A stretch of DNA of 64,000 bases, taken from contig NZ_LEKN01000034.1 of assembly GCF_009761395.1 (NCBI RefSeq), positions 229,321 to 293,320 on the forward strand, read 5' to 3'. Below, one piece after another: positions 18,052 through 27,731 of the stretch. Each line of letters starts with the position of its first letter. Position 1 is the stretch's first letter. The stretch comes from Ursidibacter maritimus. GTDB taxonomy: Bacteria > Pseudomonadota > Gammaproteobacteria > Enterobacterales > Pasteurellaceae. Position numbers and translations under genes: made by a program. The notes beneath the pieces were generated by a model. It saw only the letters and a list, made by a program, of their open reading frames with translations, made no database searches and was not told where the DNA came from.

Positions 18052-19032
18052 ATGTTCTTACAATCTCTGCAATTTAGTTTAAGCGTGACCTTGCCGACTA
18101 TTTTAATGCTATTACTAGGTATTGTTTTACGGCGACGTAGAATGTTAGACGACCACTTCTGTCACGTTGCGTCCAAACTTGTGTTTAATATTGCTCTGCC
18201 TGCGCTATTATTTATCAACATTGTAAAACAACCTGCCGATTACAGTAGCCAAATTTGGCTTGTGGGAGCAGGGTTTCTCAGCACTTTTATCATCTACTTT
18301 AGTAGTGAATGGCTTGCGATACGGTATATTCGAGATAAATCTTATCGGGGCATTTTCGTGCAAGGGATTTTTCGAGGGAACTCAGGTATTCTAGGCTTGG
18401 CTCTTTGTATCAATGCTTATGGTGCAATGGCAACGGTTCCTGCATCGGTTTATACTGCTTGTATCACACTACTGTTTAATGTCCTTGCGGTGATTACCCT
18501 AACCAATTCCCTCAGTACTGGAAAACTTAGTTTGCCGAGAATGGTAAAATCATTAATGACCAATCCACTCATTATTGGCATTGTACTTGGGCTAATTGTG
18601 AGTAAATTTGATATTCCGTTACCGAGATCTATTTTACGCACAGGGGATTATCTTGCTAATATCGCTCTCCCTATCGCTCTAATTTGTGCAGGTGCAAGTC
18701 TAGATTTTAAACAACTAAAGCGGTTCAAAAACAACCAAGAAAATCAAACTCAAGCCAATAGTATTGTGTGGTGGGCGAGCTTTGGACGTTTAATCGTATC
18801 TCCTCTGCTTACTATTTTTATTGGAAAATTTATCTTAAATTTAGATCCAATGCCTTTAGGCATTCTATTCTTAATGTCTTCAACCCCAGTTGCTTCAGCT
18901 AGCTATGCAATGGTCAGAAATTTTGGCGGCGATGCCACTGCTAGTGCCAATATTATTGCGGTAACAATGCTTGGCTATATGTTTACATCTAGCTTTGGCA
19001 TTTTTATCTTAAAGCAACTGCAATGGATATAG
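18052..19032 (+). CDS. AEC-family (auxin efflux carrier-like) transporter
   Basis: The 326-residue, ten-segment membrane protein is of the AEC family, whose bacterial members move dicarboxylates or amino acids. Supporting blocks: LLGIVLRRRRMLDDHF in the first loop, FNIALPALLF, QGIFRGNSGILGLAL, a central loop TGKLSLPRMVKSLMTNPLIIG typical of AEC members, and SSTPVASASYAMVRNFGGDA near the end. A TAGGAGAAACT ribosome site precedes the ATG. Substrate cannot be told from sequence. Confidence 0.85.
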   Translation: MFLQSLQFSLSVTLPTILMLLLGIVLRRRRMLDDHFCHVASKLVFNIALPALLFINIVKQPADYSSQIWLVGAGFLSTFIIYFSSEWLAIRYIRDKSYRGIFVQGIFRGNSGILGLALCINAYGAMATVPASVYTACITLLFNVLAVITLTNSLSTGKLSLPRMVKSLMTNPLIIGIVLGLIVSKFDIPLPRSILRTGDYLANIALPIALICAGASLDFKQLKRFKNNQENQTQANSIVWWASFGRLIVSPLLTIFIGKFILNLDPMPLGILFLMSSTPVASASYAMVRNFGGDATASANIIAVTMLGYMFTSSFGIFILKQLQWI

Positions 19033-19057
19033 AACGCTAAAAAACAGGCAAAAAAAA

Positions 19058-19075
19058 GCCCTCAACAATGAGGGC
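19058..19075. terminator. Two-way terminator between AEC gene and tRNA-Asn
   Basis: GCCCTCA (19058-19064), ACAA, TGAGGGC (19069-19075). The left flank is a run of seven A, so read on the minus strand the stem is followed by seven U: a strong terminator for the leftward tRNA-Asn transcript. It also serves the rightward AEC gene, with a weaker tail. Confidence 0.85.
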
Positions 19076-19173
19076 GAATCTTTTGATCTTATTCTGGAGG
19101 TTTGAATTTCTGTTTTATAAAAGGAGACAAATAAAACAGGACCAAAAGTAAAAAACTAAAGGAGGAAATTAGT

Positions 19174-19249
19174 TGGCTCCTCTTGCTGGACTTGAACCAG
19201 CGACATACGGATTAACAGTCCGCCGTTCTACCGACTGAACTAAAGAGGA
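19174..19249 (-). tRNA. tRNA-Asn (anticodon GTT)
   Basis: The 76-base gene on the minus strand begins TCCTCTTTAG and ends AAGAGGAGCCA with encoded CCA. The acceptor arm TCCTCTT/AAGAGGA pairs fully. The anticodon loop CTGTTAA gives anticodon GTT (Asn). The T arm contains GGTTCAAGTCC. It is transcribed toward the terminator at 19058-19075. Confidence 0.97.
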
Positions 19250-19336
19250 ACTAATCGCTGTGAATAATAGGAAAAATGACAAAGCTCGTCAAACGGTATG
19301 ACCAATCTTTGCAATTCTTTAATTTTATTAAAAAAA

Positions 19337-20089
19337 TTAATGATCCTTACAACAAACTGAACAATTTACTTGTTTGGGTAGTTTCATTTCTCTCATCGCA
19401 AAATTTAAGCCATCTATTATCAATAATTTACCAGATAAGGTTGAACCGATATCCAATAACACTTTAATGGTTTCAAGTGCTTGTAAACTTCCGACTACGC
19501 CTACAATCGGGGCAATGACCCCTGCTTCAACACAACTCAATACATTTTGCCCGAATAATTGGCTCAAACATTGGTAGCAAGGTTCCCCTTTTTGATAGCG
19601 AAACACAGAAATCTGCCCTTCAAAACGAATCGCAGAACCAGAAACAAGCGGTCGTTTTTGCTGAAAACATTGCAAATTAAGCTGATTGCGGACTTCCACA
19701 TTATCCGTACAATCGACAACAACATCATAGTGAGCAATCAATGCTTGCCATTGTTCATCATTTAGTTTTTCTGTAACAGTTTCGATCTCGATATTCGGGT
19801 TAATTTGTGTTAATCGTTGTTTAGCCGATACAACTTTAAGCTCACCAATCGTGGCATCAGTATGTAAAATTTGACGTTGTAAATTGGATAAAGAAACCCG
19901 ATCAAAATCGACTAACGTTAAATGTCCGATACCTGCACTGGCTAAATATTGCGATGCAGCACAGCCCAATCCGCCAAGCCCAACAATCAATACTCGACTT
20001 GCTTTTAAACGCTCTTGCCCGTCAAAATCGACACTTTTTAAACTAATTTGACGGTTATAACGTAATATCTCATGATCTGTCAGTTCCAT
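19337..20089 (-). CDS. moeB: Molybdopterin-synthase adenylyltransferase MoeB
   Basis: E1-like enzyme that adenylates the C-terminal Gly-Gly of MoaD so it can receive sulfur. The 250-residue product matches E. coli MoeB (249): RYNRQISLKSVDFDGQ, the nucleotide loop GLGGLGCAASQYLASAGIG at about 37-55, SLSNLQRQILH, VVDCTDNVEVRNQLN, and structural-zinc cysteine pairs CYQC (about 172) and CSVC (near the C-terminus). The start overlaps the hemW stop by one base (TAATG). It is far from the moa operon but completes the same pathway. Confidence 0.94.
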   Translation of the reverse strand: MELTDHEILRYNRQISLKSVDFDGQERLKASRVLIVGLGGLGCAASQYLASAGIGHLTLVDFDRVSLSNLQRQILHTDATIGELKVVSAKQRLTQINPNIEIETVTEKLNDEQWQALIAHYDVVVDCTDNVEVRNQLNLQCFQQKRPLVSGSAIRFEGQISVFRYQKGEPCYQCLSQLFGQNVLSCVEAGVIAPIVGVVGSLQALETIKVLLDIGSTLSGKLLIIDGLNFAMREMKLPKQVNCSVCCKDH

Positions 20090-21246
20090 TAAGTTAAAAA
20101 TCCCTCTAACAATTCATTTAAAAATAACTTACCTTGTTGCGTAATTTGCCAAGTTTCTGCGGTTTCGACTAAATAGTTTTTATCTAACGCCCATTGCATT
20201 GTTGTTGCGACTTCAGCCATATTCAAACCTGTATAAGTCTCAAATTCGGCTTTGGGAGTTGGTTCTAATAAACGAAAACGGTTCATAAAAAACTCAAAAG
20301 GGCGATCTGCCAATGCAATTTGCTCTTGTTGATACAAGTACTCACCACGCATATAGCCTTTTGGGTGTTTTGTTTTACTAAAGCGATAAATCTCGCCTGT
20401 TGTATAACTGATTTTACCGTGGGCCCCACAGCCAATAGCTAAATAATCGCCAAATCGCCAATAGTTTAAATTATGCTGGCATTGAAAGCCCTGTTTTGCA
20501 TAAGCAGACGTTTCATATTGAACATAGCCAGCCTGACTCAACAACTGATGCCCTTGCTCAAAAATATCCCATAATTCATCATCATCGGGCAAAGTTGGCT
20601 GGCGATAATAAAACATCGTATTCGGCTCAATCGTTAATTGATACCACGAGAGATGTGGAGGAGCAAGAGCGATAGCTTGACGAAGATCATTCAATGCTTG
20701 ATCTACCGACTGATTAGGTAATCCGTGCATTAAATCGACGTTAAAACTACGCAATCCGAAACTTGCAGAATTTTGTGCAAATCTAACCGCTTGTTTAGCC
20801 TCTTGGCTATCGTGAATACGTCCTAGCTTTAACAGTTTTTCAGGCTCAAAACTTTGAATACCCATTGAGATACGATTAACACCACCTTGAGCATAACCAA
20901 TAAAACGCTCCGCTTCGGCTGTACCGGGGTTTGCCTCTAACGTGATTTCAATATTCGGTTCAAAATCAATACGTTTACGAATTTCTGCTAACAAATGGCT
21001 AATCCCTTGTGCAGAAAATAGACTCGGTGTACCGCCCCCAATAAAAATTGAGTGAATTTTACGATCACCGATCGCTTGTCGATAACGCACCAAATCTTGT
21101 TCTAAATCTAATAATAAATGTTGGATATATTCTGTTTCAGGAATAATGCCTTTTTGGGCGTGAGAATTGAAATCGCAATAAGGGCATTTCTGCACACACC
21201 AAGGAATATGGATATAAAGGCTTAATGGAGGTAAAGTTAATTTCAC
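20089..21246 (-). CDS. hemW: Heme chaperone HemW (radical SAM, HemN-like)
   Basis: The 385-residue radical SAM protein of the HemW type binds and delivers heme and is often misnamed coproporphyrinogen oxidase. It has the short N-terminus and CVQKCPYC cluster motif (C17, C21, C24) expected for HemW, then IFIGGGTPSLF, EANPGTAE, NRISMGIQSF and a C-terminal winged-helix part. The start is GTG at 21246, which fits the E. coli N-terminus; no ATG lies nearby and no clear ribosome site is seen. It is translationally coupled to moeB. Confidence 0.92.
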   Translation of the reverse strand: MKLTLPPLSLYIHIPWCVQKCPYCDFNSHAQKGIIPETEYIQHLLLDLEQDLVRYRQAIGDRKIHSIFIGGGTPSLFSAQGISHLLAEIRKRIDFEPNIEITLEANPGTAEAERFIGYAQGGVNRISMGIQSFEPEKLLKLGRIHDSQEAKQAVRFAQNSASFGLRSFNVDLMHGLPNQSVDQALNDLRQAIALAPPHLSWYQLTIEPNTMFYYRQPTLPDDDELWDIFEQGHQLLSQAGYVQYETSAYAKQGFQCQHNLNYWRFGDYLAIGCGAHGKISYTTGEIYRFSKTKHPKGYMRGEYLYQQEQIALADRPFEFFMNRFRLLEPTPKAEFETYTGLNMAEVATTMQWALDKNYLVETAETWQITQQGKLFLNELLEGFLT

Positions 21247-21282
21247 GTTATTAAATAAATAGGGTTAGATACGCATAAAAAT

Positions 21283-21304
21283 GGCGACATTATCCCTTGT
21301 CGCC
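21283..21304 (-). terminator. Terminator of sdaCA
   Basis: On the minus strand GGCGACA (21304-21298), an 8-base loop, TGTCGCC (21289-21283), then ATTTTTATG. It lies 35 bases after the sdaA stop. Confidence 0.8.
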
Positions 21305-21338
21305 TTTTGATTGTCTATTTGCTTTTGATTTATGCCTA

Positions 21339-22718
21339 CTAGTCGCAAGGTACAATTTTGATGGCAAGCCCACCTGTTGATGTTTCACGATATTTGGCAT
21401 TCATATCTTTCCCCGTTTCATACATTGTTTCGATAACTTTATCTAGCGTAACACGAGGTTGGGAAGTAAGCCTTAATGCCATTCGGCAAGCATTGATTGC
21501 TTTGACTGATGCAATGGCATTACGTTCAATACAAGGCACTTGTACTTGCCCGCCAACAGGGTCACAAGTTAAACCTAAATTATGTTCCATTCCAATTTCT
21601 GCCGCACTACATACTTGATCGGGTGTACCTCCCATTATCTCAGCAAGCCCTGCTGCTGCCATTGAACAAGCAACGCCAACTTCACCTTGACAACCAACTT
21701 CTGCTCCTGAAATAGATGCATTCATTTTATACAGTGAGCCAATCACGCTTGCGGTCAGAAAATAGCGTTCTAACGTTTCTTGGTTCAGTTCACCCACAAA
21801 TTTACGGTAATATGCCAATACGGCTGGTACAATGCCACAAGCTCCATTTGTTGGTGCGGTAACCACTCGTCCACCTGCAGCATTTTCTTCATTAACGGCT
21901 AAGGCAAATAAATTTACCCAGTCAATAATTTGCATCGGATCATTGTTTAATTTACCTGTGGCTTCAAGGGTTCTGCGTAATGCAGCGGCTCGACGAACAA
22001 CTTTAAGTGGCCCAGGAAGCAACCCTTCCGTATGTAAACCTCGCTCAATGCAAGCGTCCATTGTCCGCCAAACTTTCAACAAATAGTCGCTAATTTCCTG
22101 CTTAGAACGTAAAGCCAACTCATTTTTCCAAACTAAAGATGATAAAGGCAAACCTTGCTGTTTGCAGTGTTTAAGCAGATCCGTTGCATTTTGATAAGGA
22201 AAAGGAACAGTAACACCATTTTGTTTAGCACTATCAAAATTCTCATCAGACACAATAAAACCACCGCCAATGGAATAATAGGTTTTCTCTAATAATAGCT
22301 CACCTTGAGAAAAAGCCTTAAAGTTCATTCCATTTTCGTGGCGTGGTAAGAAATCATAATGGAATGGCATATCCGCAAAAAAATCAAACGAAATCGCTTT
22401 TTGATGCTCCGCTTGAGCCTCTGCTACTCGTAATATTTTCTGTTCTTTAAGCTGATTAATGACGCTCTCAATACGATCAATCTCAACATTATCAGGAAGA
22501 TATCCCATCAACCCCATAATGATTGCTGTATCAGTGCTATGTCCACGACCAGTTAATGCCAATGAGCCATAAACATCTGCTTGTAAGCGGTCTGTTTTCG
22601 CTAAAAATTTGCAATCAATTAAACAATCAACAAACTCTTTTGCCGCCTTCATTGGCCCTACCGTATGGGAGCTAGAAGGCCCAACTCCCACTTTAAACAT
22701 ATCAAATACACTTATCAT
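21339..22718 (-). CDS. sdaA: L-serine ammonia-lyase SdaA
   Basis: Iron-sulfur L-serine dehydratase that converts serine to pyruvate and ammonia. The 459-residue single-chain form has FDMFKVGVGPSSSHTVGPM at the start, an alpha domain with TAPTNGACGIVPAV near 300, and conserved cysteines in GCQGEVGVACSMAAAGLAE and LTCDPVGGQVQVPCIERN that hold the [4Fe-4S] cluster. ATG 22718 (MISVFD) matches the E. coli start; an upstream in-frame GTG would add three residues. It lies 44 bases after sdaC, forming a transport-and-degradation pair. Confidence 0.96.
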   Translation of the reverse strand: MISVFDMFKVGVGPSSSHTVGPMKAAKEFVDCLIDCKFLAKTDRLQADVYGSLALTGRGHSTDTAIIMGLMGYLPDNVEIDRIESVINQLKEQKILRVAEAQAEHQKAISFDFFADMPFHYDFLPRHENGMNFKAFSQGELLLEKTYYSIGGGFIVSDENFDSAKQNGVTVPFPYQNATDLLKHCKQQGLPLSSLVWKNELALRSKQEISDYLLKVWRTMDACIERGLHTEGLLPGPLKVVRRAAALRRTLEATGKLNNDPMQIIDWVNLFALAVNEENAAGGRVVTAPTNGACGIVPAVLAYYRKFVGELNQETLERYFLTASVIGSLYKMNASISGAEVGCQGEVGVACSMAAAGLAEIMGGTPDQVCSAAEIGMEHNLGLTCDPVGGQVQVPCIERNAIASVKAINACRMALRLTSQPRVTLDKVIETMYETGKDMNAKYRETSTGGLAIKIVPCD

Positions 22719-22762
22719 TTTACCCACACTTAATGCTAATAAAATTGGTCATTCTATAAAAT

Positions 22763-23992
22763 TTAGAAGAAACCATAAAGAATAGCAGAAATAGCAATGA
22801 ACCCCATTACAGTCACAAAAGCATTACTTAATTTACCTTTGAATTGTTGCAATGCTGGAATTTTATGAATGGCGTACATTGGCATAATAAATAAGATCAT
22901 TGCAATAATTGGCCCCCCTAAACTCTCAATAAAACCTAAAATACTTGGGTTTATCGTGGCAACAATCCATAACACAATCAAGAATAATAATGCTGTAATT
23001 TTTTTGAATTTTTCAGGTTCAATTGGTTCACTACGCATTTGATTAACTAATCCTTCCAAACCTTCTCTGGCACCCAAGTAATGCCCAAAGAAAGAGCTAC
23101 CAATTGCTAAAAATGCAACAAAAGGTCCAAAATAAGAGATGATTGGATTATCAAATTTATTCGCTAAGTAAGATAGAATTGAAATATTCTGTGCTTTTGC
23201 TTCTAACAATTCTTGTGGCGTTAAAGTTAAGACACAACTAAACACAAAAAACATCACGAACAAGACTAAAATGCCTGAAGTACAACGTAATACAGTGTTG
23301 CTAGCTTTGTCTGTTTGTTGCGGATCTTGATAGAATTTTTGTTGTGATAGTGCAAAAGATGAAATCGCAGGCGAATGATTAAATGAAAAGACTAACACGG
23401 GAATAGTTAGCCATAATGCAGTGAGAAAATCACTCGTTTGTGGCATTTGCGAAAGTGCTGCTCCATTCCATTGTGGAATCAGATAAAGTGATAACCCTAA
23501 TAAAATCGCCACCAAAGGATAGACTAAATAGGTTGTGATTTTAAGCATCGCAGTTTCACTCAGTAACATTACCCCAATCATTGCTGCAATCAACATAAAG
23601 GATAAGACGGCCCTTGGTGGAGCGGTAAGATGAAGCTGATTTTCTACAAAAGAGCTAACGGTATTAGTTATTCCTACACCATAGATCAACAAGATCGGAA
23701 ATATAGCAAAGAAATAAAGTAACGTAATCAATTTCCCTGCTGTTACTCCAAAATGCTCCTGTACTACACTGGTAATATCGCTCCCTGGTTTACTTGACGA
23801 TAAAACAAATCGAGCTAGCCCCCGATGTGCTAAATAAGTCATTGGTCCAACTAATACTGTCATTACCACTAAAGGTAAAAATCCGCCCATACCCGCATTG
23901 ATTGGTAAAAAGAGAACCCCCGCACCAACAGCAGTACCAAATAAGTTTAATACCCACGTTAATGAAAAACGTGTCGCATTATCCTGTTTCAT
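22763..23992 (-). CDS. sdaC: Serine transporter SdaC (HAAAP family)
   Basis: Proton-coupled serine importer in the inner membrane. The 409-residue, 11-segment protein shows the HAAAP family pattern: [19 protein letters not shown] at the first helix, [34 protein letters not shown] near 215 and [17 protein letters not shown] near 320. Start 23992 (MKQDNATRF) has an excellent GGAGG site 4 bases upstream; an in-frame start 25 codons earlier is rejected. With sdaA it forms a serine catabolic operon. Confidence 0.94.
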   Translation of the reverse strand: MKQDNATRFSLTWVLNLFGTAVGAGVLFLPINAGMGGFLPLVVMTVLVGPMTYLAHRGLARFVLSSSKPGSDITSVVQEHFGVTAGKLITLLYFFAIFPILLIYGVGITNTVSSFVENQLHLTAPPRAVLSFMLIAAMIGVMLLSETAMLKITTYLVYPLVAILLGLSLYLIPQWNGAALSQMPQTSDFLTALWLTIPVLVFSFNHSPAISSFALSQQKFYQDPQQTDKASNTVLRCTSGILVLFVMFFVFSCVLTLTPQELLEAKAQNISILSYLANKFDNPIISYFGPFVAFLAIGSSFFGHYLGAREGLEGLVNQMRSEPIEPEKFKKITALLFLIVLWIVATINPSILGFIESLGGPIIAMILFIMPMYAIHKIPALQQFKGKLSNAFVTVMGFIAISAILYGFF

Positions 23993-24223
23993 AGTTCCTC
24001 CAGATATTTTGTAAATTATGTAAATATAAAACGTGGCGAATAATAGCCCTTTACATAAAAACCACAATCTAAAAGAGAGAAAAATATGATCTAAGTAAAA
24101 AAATCTGCTTTTCTAGTAAATTAAGCGATAATAAATTAGACTTATAGGGTTTAATTCCTAATATTAAACAAATAGTAGAAATTCATACTATTGTATATCT
24201 TCTAATAAATCACCTACTCAATT
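23993..24223. other. A+T-rich intergenic region between radA and sdaC
   Basis: This 231-base stretch must hold the radA terminator and the sdaCA promoter. The only clear structure is AATAGTA (24171-24177) pairing with TACTATT (24186-24192) around an 8-base loop, a weak terminator candidate for radA on the minus strand. I could not identify a convincing promoter or operator for sdaC. Confidence 0.5.
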
Positions 24224-25603
24224 TTATAACCCAGTCACAATATCTAGTGCATCACTCAGTTTTTTGACGGTAAAAACCTCCATTCCTTTAATTGCTTTTT
24301 TAGGTGCATTACCAGCTGGAATAATGGCTCGTTTAAATCCATGTTTAGCCGCTTCGCTAATACGTTCTTGACCGCTTGGAACAGGGCGAATTTCTCCCGC
24401 TAATCCAACTTCACCAAAAACTACAAGATCTTGGGGTAATGGGCGATTACGGAAACTGGAAATTAAGGCAAGTAATAAGGCTAAATCAGCACTGGTTTCT
24501 GTCACTTTAACACCACCAACAACATTCACAAATACATCTTGATCTGACATTTGTAAACCACCGTGCCGATGTAGTACAGCAAGTAATAATGACAGGCGGT
24601 TCTGCTCTAGCCCTACGGCAACACGTCTTGGATTGGCTAACATTGAGTGATCAACCAATGCTTGAATTTCGACTAGCAATGGGCGTGTACCTTCCCATAG
24701 CACCATTACGGAGCTACCTGAAGTCTGTTCTTCACTACGACTGAGAAAAATTGCTGAAGGGTTTTTCACTTCTCGTAATCCTTGCTCTGTCATTGCAAAC
24801 ACACCTAACTCATTCACTGCACCAAAACGGTTTTTATGACTACGCAAAGTGCGATAACGAGAATCTGCTTCCCCTTCCAGTAAAATAGAGCAATCAATAC
24901 AGTGTTCTAACACTTTTGGCCCAGCTAAAGTGCCATCTTTGGTAACGTGCCCCACCATAATAATGGCAACTTGGCGAGTTTTAGCATAACGAGTTAGAAA
25001 AGATGCACATTCACGCACTTGTGCAACACTCCCAGGGGAAGATTGTATATCTGCTAGGTGCATTACTTGGATAGAGTCAATCACAATTAACTTTGGTTTT
25101 TCCTGATCGGCAATGTTACAGATATGCTCAACAGAAGTTTCCGAAAGCATTTTAAGATTATCTGCTGGTAACCCTAAACGATGTGCTCGCATTGCGACTT
25201 GCTGTAATGACTCTTCCCCTGTGACATAAAGTGTCGGAATTTGGCTTGATAAACCACACATTACTTGTAATAGCAAGGTACTTTTCCCTGCCCCAGGGTG
25301 TCCACCAATTAAAATAGCACTGCCTGGTACAATTCCCCCACCAAGTACACGATCAAGTTCATAAAAACCACTGCTAAAACGGGGAACTTCTTGCAAATCA
25401 ATTTCAGCAAGTTTTTGTACTTTTCCTGAAGTTTCGCCTGCATAGCCACTAAATCTATCGCCCTTGCTCTCTTTTTTCCCTGAAATTAAACGGACTTCAC
25501 TAATCGTATTCCAGGCCATACACGCTCGGCATTGCCCCATCCAACGAGCATACTCTGCTCCACAATCACTACATACATAAGCTGTTTTTGGTGCCTTTGC
25601 CAT
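24224..25603 (-). CDS. radA: DNA repair / recombination protein RadA
   Basis: RecA-like branch-migration ATPase used in recombinational repair and in processing of transforming DNA. The 459-residue protein has the N-terminal zinc finger (C11, C14, C25, C28), Walker [11 protein letters not shown] near 95, the RadA-specific [17 protein letters not shown] motif near 255 and a C-terminal Lon-like domain ending [12 protein letters not shown]. It is divergent from the pilus operon, sharing a 230-base control region that carries a CRP-S-like site and a LexA-like palindrome. Confidence 0.96.
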   Translation of the reverse strand: MAKAPKTAYVCSDCGAEYARWMGQCRACMAWNTISEVRLISGKKESKGDRFSGYAGETSGKVQKLAEIDLQEVPRFSSGFYELDRVLGGGIVPGSAILIGGHPGAGKSTLLLQVMCGLSSQIPTLYVTGEESLQQVAMRAHRLGLPADNLKMLSETSVEHICNIADQEKPKLIVIDSIQVMHLADIQSSPGSVAQVRECASFLTRYAKTRQVAIIMVGHVTKDGTLAGPKVLEHCIDCSILLEGEADSRYRTLRSHKNRFGAVNELGVFAMTEQGLREVKNPSAIFLSRSEEQTSGSSVMVLWEGTRPLLVEIQALVDHSMLANPRRVAVGLEQNRLSLLLAVLHRHGGLQMSDQDVFVNVVGGVKVTETSADLALLLALISSFRNRPLPQDLVVFGEVGLAGEIRPVPSGQERISEAAKHGFKRAIIPAGNAPKKAIKGMEVFTVKKLSDALDIVTGL

Positions 25604-25679
25604 TTTTACCTCTATTACGACTAAATTCTGTGCTGTTCAGTGAGTTATCACTAAATTGTGGCGATACTAGCAAAAAACA

Positions 25680-25728
25680 CTGTTTAAATAAACAGGAAAA
25701 TTCTAATTTTTCGATCTCGATCGACAAA
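25680..25728 (+). promoter_or_regulatory. Control region of apfABCD: CRP-S-like site and LexA-like palindrome
   Basis: A 22-base element spans 25707-25728: TTTTTCGATC, TC, GATCGACAAA. It fits the CRP-S (Sxy/TfoX-dependent) competence motif TTTTGCGATC-NN-GATCGCAAAA with three differences. Twelve bases upstream, CTGTTTAAATAAACAG (25680-25695) fits CTG-N10-CAG with an A+T core, as in LexA sites; it could serve radA, whose start is 77 bases away on the other strand. I could not place a confident -10 box for apfA. Confidence 0.6.
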
Positions 25729-25833
25729 CAGAATTTGCTTACTCGCCTTTTTCAAGAAAAGAGTGAAACTAAACAAGGTGTTGAAACACCACTCATTGTT
25801 TTACATTTACTTACTATTCATTTAAGGAAACCT

Positions 25834-26271
25834 ATGTACAAATTAATTTCGCCTATCCAAAAGGCTTTTACACTGATTGAATTAATGATTGTCATTGCAA
25901 TCATTGCTATTCTAGCGACTATCGCTATTCCATCTTATACCAGTTATACCCAGAAAGCGGCACTTTCCGAGCTACTTCGAGCATCTGCATCTTATAAATC
26001 AGACGTTGAAATCTGTATTTACAACACTGGGGCTGTTACAAACTGTGCTGCAGGTTCAAATGGTATTCAGGCGGCTAAAACCGAAAGTAATGATGCCAAA
26101 TACTTAAAATCAGTTGCAGTATCTGCTGGGGTTATTACTGTTGATGGAAAAGGCAATTTAGATGGTTATGGCTACACCCTTACACCAACAGTAACCAATG
26201 GAAATATTAGTTGGGCAACAAAATGTAAAGGCAGTGATACAAGTCTGTTCCCTGCTGGATTCTGTGGCTAG
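25834..26271 (+). CDS. apfA: Type IV major pilin ApfA (PilA)
   Basis: Prepilin of the type IV pilus. The 145-residue product has a basic 11-residue leader ([11 protein letters not shown]) followed by mature [20 protein letters not shown] with Glu at +5, then a pilin globular domain with cysteines at CIYNTG, NCAAG, TKCKGS and GFCG. The sequence is close to A. pleuropneumoniae ApfA as I recall it. The residue before the cut is Ala rather than the usual Gly. ATG 25834 has AAGGAAA at good spacing; upstream in-frame codons are leader DNA. First gene of apfABCD, followed by a strong hairpin. Confidence 0.95.
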   Translation: MYKLISPIQKAFTLIELMIVIAIIAILATIAIPSYTSYTQKAALSELLRASASYKSDVEICIYNTGAVTNCAAGSNGIQAAKTESNDAKYLKSVAVSAGVITVDGKGNLDGYGYTLTPTVTNGNISWATKCKGSDTSLFPAGFCG

Positions 26272-26284
26272 AGTTGATATTTAT

Positions 26285-26319
26285 AGGCTCTTTCTTTAAT
26301 TCAAACCAAGAAAGAGCCT
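26285..26319 (+). terminator. Intercistronic hairpin between apfA and apfB
   Basis: AGGCTCTTTCTT (26285-26296) and AAGAAAGAGCCT (26308-26319) form a perfect 12-bp stem with an 11-base loop. The tail (GATCTTAAGG) is not U-rich, so it more likely protects the abundant pilin message or causes partial termination than ends the operon. The apfB ribosome site (AAGGGGG) starts 7 bases later. Confidence 0.82.
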
Positions 26320-26336
26320 GATCTTAAGGGGGAAAA

Positions 26337-27731
26337 ATGCTGTCTGAATATGCGGTTTATGAGAAAAATAGCGATAGGTTATTTCAAATTGAACAAGATT
26401 TGTGGCAACGTAATTGTCAAGAAAAACACCTTTTGCAACGCTATTTGGCTCTACCAATTCAAGAAAATCATCACACTTTATGGTTAGCCATTGATGATGA
26501 AAATAATCTCAGTGCTTGTGAAATGTTCGCCTTCTTGCATAATAAGCAGATAGAACCTGTGATTATCGCCAGCGAAGAGCTGAAATACTTACTCAATGCA
26601 CTTTCTCCAGAACAACAAGTGCAGCTCTACGAGAATACGGAACATTATGACTACACTGAGCATAGTGGTGAACATTTAGACTTGAATGATCCGATTATTC
26701 AAATTTTAGATAACCTCTTTAAAACTTGTGTTGCTCAACAAGTTTCAGATATACATATTGAACCAAGACAAGATCGTTTAGTTATTCGCTTACGCATTGA
26801 TGGAGTTTTGCATCTTTATAAAACGCTTTCACACCACTTTAGTCAGCGAATTCTCTCACGGATTAAATTGCTTGCCAAACTGGATATTAGCGAATCTCGC
26901 CTCCCGCAAGACGGACAATTTAGTTTTACTACCGCACTTTCTGATACTTTAGATTTTAGGGTATCAACCTTACCAACAAACTATGGTGAAAAAGTTGTTC
27001 TGCGTTTACAAAAAAATAAACCTACTCATTTTGATTTTTCAGATCTCGGTTTTAACGCTAACCAAAAACAGCTTTTGCTTAATGCACTTCAACAACCACA
27101 AGGCTTGATACTGGTTACAGGACCAACAGGAAGTGGCAAAAGTATTACCCTATATAGTGCGTTAAGCCATTTAAACCAAACCGAAAAACATATTCTTACC
27201 GCAGAAGATCCGATTGAAATTGAAATTGATGGCTTAATCCAAACACAAGTAAATCCTAATATTCAACTGGATTTCAGCCGACTATTACGCACTTTTTTAC
27301 GCCAAGATCCCGACATCATTATGCTTGGAGAAATTCGTGATAGAGAGAGTGCCAAAATGGCATTAAGTGCTGCACAAACAGGGCATTTAGTGCTTTCTAC
27401 ATTACACACCAATGATGCACTTTCTGCCGTAGAGCGTCTTACTCAGTTAGGCATCCAAGAATATGAAATTAAAAACGCCCTACTCTTAGTGATCGCTCAA
27501 CGACTTGTCAGAAAAATATGCCTGAAATGCGTAGGCAAAGGCTGTTCTCATTGCTATCAAGGCTATAAAGGGCGAATAGGCGTCTATCAATTTTTAAGTC
27601 GCTCTGCAAAAGAATTTGAGAAACAGACCGCTTATTTAGATTTTCCAACACTGTTTGAGAGTGCAAAAGAAAAAATTGCCAATCAGCAGACCGATCTATC
27701 TGAAGTCGAAAGGGTGCTAGGAAATGAATAA
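26337..27731 (+). CDS. apfB: Type IV pilus assembly ATPase ApfB (PilB)
   Basis: Cytoplasmic GspE/PilB-type hexameric ATPase that drives pilus extension. At 464 residues it is short for PilB because the N-terminal module is reduced, as in Haemophilus PilB. Motifs in order: SDIHIEPRQDRLVIRLRIDG, Walker A TGPTGSGKS near 260, Asp box, DIIMLGEIRDRESA, the His box QTGHLVLSTLHTNDA, and a zinc-binding CLKC...CSHC near the C-terminus. The end overlaps apfC by 8 bases. Confidence 0.94.
   Translation: MLSEYAVYEKNSDRLFQIEQDLWQRNCQEKHLLQRYLALPIQENHHTLWLAIDDENNLSACEMFAFLHNKQIEPVIIASEELKYLLNALSPEQQVQLYENTEHYDYTEHSGEHLDLNDPIIQILDNLFKTCVAQQVSDIHIEPRQDRLVIRLRIDGVLHLYKTLSHHFSQRILSRIKLLAKLDISESRLPQDGQFSFTTALSDTLDFRVSTLPTNYGEKVVLRLQKNKPTHFDFSDLGFNANQKQLLLNALQQPQGLILVTGPTGSGKSITLYSALSHLNQTEKHILTAEDPIEIEIDGLIQTQVNPNIQLDFSRLLRTFLRQDPDIIMLGEIRDRESAKMALSAAQTGHLVLSTLHTNDALSAVERLTQLGIQEYEIKNALLLVIAQRLVRKICLKCVGKGCSHCYQGYKGRIGVYQFLSRSAKEFEKQTAYLDFPTLFESAKEKIANQQTDLSEVERVLGNE

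Noticed and set aside
27724..27731. Possible frameshift between apfB and apfC
   Set aside because: The short overlap is normal translational coupling; both proteins are complete by family comparison.
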